Assembly: GCA_016302725.1 (NCBI GenBank)
Contig: JAEDNB010000037.1
Coordinates: 1 to 14,211, forward strand
Source of the DNA: Lentisphaeria bacterium
Lineage (GTDB): Bacteria; Verrucomicrobiota; Lentisphaeria; Oligosphaerales; Oligosphaeraceae
Direction of reading: 5' to 3'
Length of the DNA: 14,211 nt
This document shows positions 11,702 through 14,211 of this stretch, piece after piece. The translations under genes and the position numbers were made by a program. Below the pieces are notes generated by a model that searched no databases, was not told the DNA's origin, and saw nothing but the letters and a program-made list of their open reading frames with translations. The stretch's first letter is position 1. Each line of letters begins with the position of its first letter.

Positions 11702-14211
11702 ATGGAAACCCCTGCGCACACCACCTCCTCCCCCTTCCTGAAATTCCGCAAGCGTGACGGGCTGGTCGTCCCCTTCACCGCCGAGAAGATTGCCAACGCC
11801 ATCTACAAGGCGGGCCAGGCCGCCGCCTCCCAGGAGGGGCGTGCCTTCACCCGGGAAGAGGCGGCCAAGATTGCCCAGGACGTGGTCGCCCAGTTGGACA
11901 ACCCCCTCTGCGAATACTATGTGCAGCCCGACGGCGAGGGGCGCCGCATCCCCAACATCGAGGATGTGCAGGACGTGGTGGAAATCACCCTCTCCGAGCA
12001 CCGCCTTCCCGCCACCGTGGCCGCCTACAAGCGCTACCGGAAGAGCCGGGAGCGCGCCCGCCAGGCCATCCGGGTCAGCGGCAAGGGGGCGAAGGCCCCC
12101 AAGGGCGACCTCACCGACCAGAGCCTCCTCCTGGTGCAGTCCATGGGCGACGCCTCCCTGGGCACCTGGGACCGGGCCAAGATTGTCCGCAAGCTCACCG
12201 AGAAGTTGAACATGGAACTGGAGGAGGCCATCGGGGTGGCCAAGGAGGTGGAGAACGAAATCATCGCCAGCGGCATGAAGCGGGTCAACACCCTCCTCAT
12301 CCGGGAGATGGTCAACAACGTGCTGGAGTCCCGGGGATACGCCGGACGCCTCCGGGACCTCTCCATGTATGCGGTCCCCCGGGAGTTCGTGGAAAACCTC
12401 ATGTACTCCAAGTCCAACGAAAACAGCAACATCGTCAACAACAACCCCGAGGCGGTCAACCTCTCCATCGCCGAACTGGTCCTGAAGCAGTGGGGCCTGG
12501 ACGCCATCTTCTCCTCCGAGGTCAAGGCCGCCCACGACACCGGCGCCATCCACCTCCACGACCTGGGATACCCCCACCGCGTCTACTGCTCCAGCCACTC
12601 CATCGAGTACATCAAGAAATACGGCCTCTGCGGACTGACCAACCTCAACACCGAATCCTTCCCCGCCCGCAGCGCCAGCGTCCTCACCGGACACCTGAAC
12701 ACCTACCTGGCCTCCATGCAGGCCAACTACGCCGGCGCCCTGGGCATCGCCTACATCAACATCTTCTACGCCCCCTACCTGGTGGGCATGGATGACAAGC
12801 ACCTGAAGCAGGTCGCCCAGGAACTCATCTTCAACGGCTCCCAAAACGCCTTCTCCCGGGGTGGGCAGACCCTCTTCCTGGACTTCAACATCCACACGGG
12901 CGTCCCCAAGTACATGCGGAACGTCCCCGCCGTGGGCCCCGGCGGACACTACCAGTTGATGGACGCCCAGGGGAACATCCATCCCCTGGTGGAACGCCTC
13001 CAGGAGGCCACCGACGCCAATGGCAACCGCCTCATGAGCCTCTACCTCAAGGAGGCCGACGGGCAGGAACGCCTGGTGCTCCGGGAACTCTACAACGAGA
13101 AGAACGGGCTCTACACCGATGACAGCGTCACCCAGGAACTCACCCGCCGGGGAGAACACATTGTCTGCTACGGGGAATACGAGAAGGAAGCCCGCCGCTT
13201 CACCAGCGCCCTGCTGAAAGTCTGGGGCGAGGGAGACCGGAACGGCCACATTTTCGAGTTCCCCAAGTGCGACTTCCACGTCTCCGCCGAGACCTTCGAG
13301 GACCCGGAGCAATACCGCATCTTCCAGGAGGCCTGCCAGCTGGCCAGCCACAATGGCTCCACCTATTTCATCTTCGACCGGGACGAGGTCACCCTCTCCG
13401 CCTGCTGCCGCCTGCGCACCACCATCACGGACAACCGGATGCTCCGCCATCCCGAGTGCCTGCGCTTCTGCGGCTTCCAGAACGTGACCATCAACCTGCC
13501 CCAGTGCGCCTTCCGCGCCTCCCGGGCCGGCAACCGCACCTACGAGGGCGCCTGCCAGGAGATTGACAAGATGATGGACCTGGCCATCCAGGCCCATCTG
13601 CAGAAGAAGAAGATGATTGCGCTGATGATGTCGGAGCCTGGCCGTCCCCTGTGGCAGGTGGGCAAGACCGCCTGCGACGGGCGTCCCTACATCGAGTTGG
13701 AGAAGTGCACCTACATCATCGGGATGCTGGGCATGAACGACATGGTGAAATTCCTCACGGGGAAGGAGATGCACGAGAGCGAGGAGGCCTATGACATGGC
13801 CCTTCGCCTCACCGCCCACATGTATTTGCGCACCAAGCAGTACACGGAGAAGCTGGGCTTGAAGTTCACCCTGGAGGAATCCCCCGCCGAGTCCGCCGCC
13901 CGCCGCCTGGCGAAGGCCGACCTCCTCTACTACCGTCCCGAGGCCCTCACCTGCTTCAAGGGGGACACCGAGGACGTGGCCTACTACACCAACTCCATCC
14001 ACCTGGCGGCGGAGGCCCCGGTCTCCCTGGTGGAGCGCATCCGCAGGCAGGGGGTTTTCCACTCCCTCATCGAGTCCGGCGCCATGATCCACGCCTTCGT
14101 GGGGGAGGAGAAGCCCTCCCCCGAGGCCATCGGCGAACTCATCCGGCTCAGCTTCCACCGCACCCAGGCCGCCCAGATCACCATCTCCCCCGAGTTCACC
14201 TACTGCCAGCA
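11702..14211 (+). CDS. nrdD: Anaerobic (class III) ribonucleoside-triphosphate reductase, C-terminus outside window
   Basis: The visible 836 residues belong to the glycyl-radical enzyme that reduces ribonucleoside triphosphates to deoxyribonucleotides under anaerobic conditions, activated by NrdG. An ATP-cone (about 11-115: FLKFRKRDGLVVPFTAEKIANAI and on) provides allosteric control. Residues 140-213 hold the next regulatory/linker region (WDRAKIVRKL; TLLIREMVNNVL). The catalytic barrel has NNNPEAVNLSIAE, GAIHLHDLGY, VYCSSHS with Cys296 as candidate thiyl-radical cysteine, GGQTLFLDFNI, EFPKCDFHV, ACCRLR (Cys568-569) and FCGFQNVTINLP (Cys590). The last residues, SPEFTYCQ, are those that normally precede the zinc cysteines and the glycyl-radical RVCGY-like end, so about 50-60 residues are missing. 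Compared with common forms, 401-490 looks longer than usual. The start has no Shine-Dalgarno, but the ATG at 11702 directly precedes the ATP-cone. nrdG is not visible and may lie downstream. Confidence 0.96.
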   Translation, partial: METPAHTTSSPFLKFRKRDGLVVPFTAEKIANAIYKAGQAAASQEGRAFTREEAAKIAQDVVAQLDNPLCEYYVQPDGEGRRIPNIEDVQDVVEITLSEHRLPATVAAYKRYRKSRERARQAIRVSGKGAKAPKGDLTDQSLLLVQSMGDASLGTWDRAKIVRKLTEKLNMELEEAIGVAKEVENEIIASGMKRVNTLLIREMVNNVLESRGYAGRLRDLSMYAVPREFVENLMYSKSNENSNIVNNNPEAVNLSIAELVLKQWGLDAIFSSEVKAAHDTGAIHLHDLGYPHRVYCSSHSIEYIKKYGLCGLTNLNTESFPARSASVLTGHLNTYLASMQANYAGALGIAYINIFYAPYLVGMDDKHLKQVAQELIFNGSQNAFSRGGQTLFLDFNIHTGVPKYMRNVPAVGPGGHYQLMDAQGNIHPLVERLQEATDANGNRLMSLYLKEADGQERLVLRELYNEKNGLYTDDSVTQELTRRGEHIVCYGEYEKEARRFTSALLKVWGEGDRNGHIFEFPKCDFHVSAETFEDPEQYRIFQEACQLASHNGSTYFIFDRDEVTLSACCRLRTTITDNRMLRHPECLRFCGFQNVTINLPQCAFRASRAGNRTYEGACQEIDKMMDLAIQAHLQKKKMIALMMSEPGRPLWQVGKTACDGRPYIELEKCTYIIGMLGMNDMVKFLTGKEMHESEEAYDMALRLTAHMYLRTKQYTEKLGLKFTLEESPAESAARRLAKADLLYYRPEALTCFKGDTEDVAYYTNSIHLAAEAPVSLVERIRRQGVFHSLIESGAMIHAFVGEEKPSPEAIGELIRLSFHRTQAAQITISPEFTYCQ

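Noticed and set aside
11678..14158. Open reading frame of 826 codons on the - strand
   Set aside because: It is the mirror of nrdD. The product is low-complexity Gly/Val/Leu/Glu-rich without motifs, while the + strand gives a full conserved enzyme. Long antisense frames are expected with C- or G-ending codons.
1..14211. CRISPR array, insertion sequence, integrase or phage genes
   Set aside because: No regularly spaced repeats, transposase or integrase motifs or terminal inverted repeats were seen; the tRNA shows no duplicated 3' end that would mark an integration site.

Overview
The window is a very GC-rich bacterial segment with densely packed genes, all protein-coding genes being on the + strand. 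A Gram-negative cell is suggested by a LolA-like lipoprotein-sorting protein and a lipoprotein with a lipobox. A strict or facultative anaerobe is suggested by the class III (anaerobic, glycyl-radical type) ribonucleotide reductase. Ribonuclease HIII in a Gram-negative context is compatible with the PVC group (Chlamydiae/Verrucomicrobia/Lentisphaerae relatives). That placement is inference; no rRNA is present to settle it.

Left block (1-3646): the C-terminal part of a beta-CASP metallo-beta-lactamase RNA nuclease-like protein, then an unrecognised 745-residue membrane-anchored protein, then a secreted LolA-like protein.

Intergenic block (3647-4056): an AT-rich pocket, several strong hairpins, and on the - strand an initiator-type tRNA-Met(CAT) with its own candidate promoter and an adjacent intrinsic terminator. 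The tRNA has unusual features: C33, a one-base T-stem bulge and a U1/U72 mismatch.

Central block (4057-11343): a long co-directional run that looks like one transcription unit. Its genes are ribokinase, a small coiled-coil lipoprotein, a PhnP-like metallo-hydrolase, a GT-C type membrane glycosyltransferase, a 57-residue membrane peptide, ribonuclease HIII, a TIM-barrel sugar isomerase, a flavin reductase-like protein and RsmG. Lipoprotein to hydrolase and hydrolase to glycosyltransferase are joined by 4-base ATGA overlaps. A textbook intrinsic terminator at 11413-11441 closes the unit.

Right block (11344-14211): a regulatory region with a promoter flanked and overlapped by two NrdR-box-like sites 30 bp apart, a leader with two mutually exclusive hairpins, and then nrdD, which runs off the window just before its expected zinc and glycyl-radical C-terminus.

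Most of the content is housekeeping. The parts most worth a second look are the odd initiator tRNA together with near absence of Shine-Dalgarno sequences, the nrdD control region, the 745-residue unknown protein and the hairpin cluster at 3716-3834.
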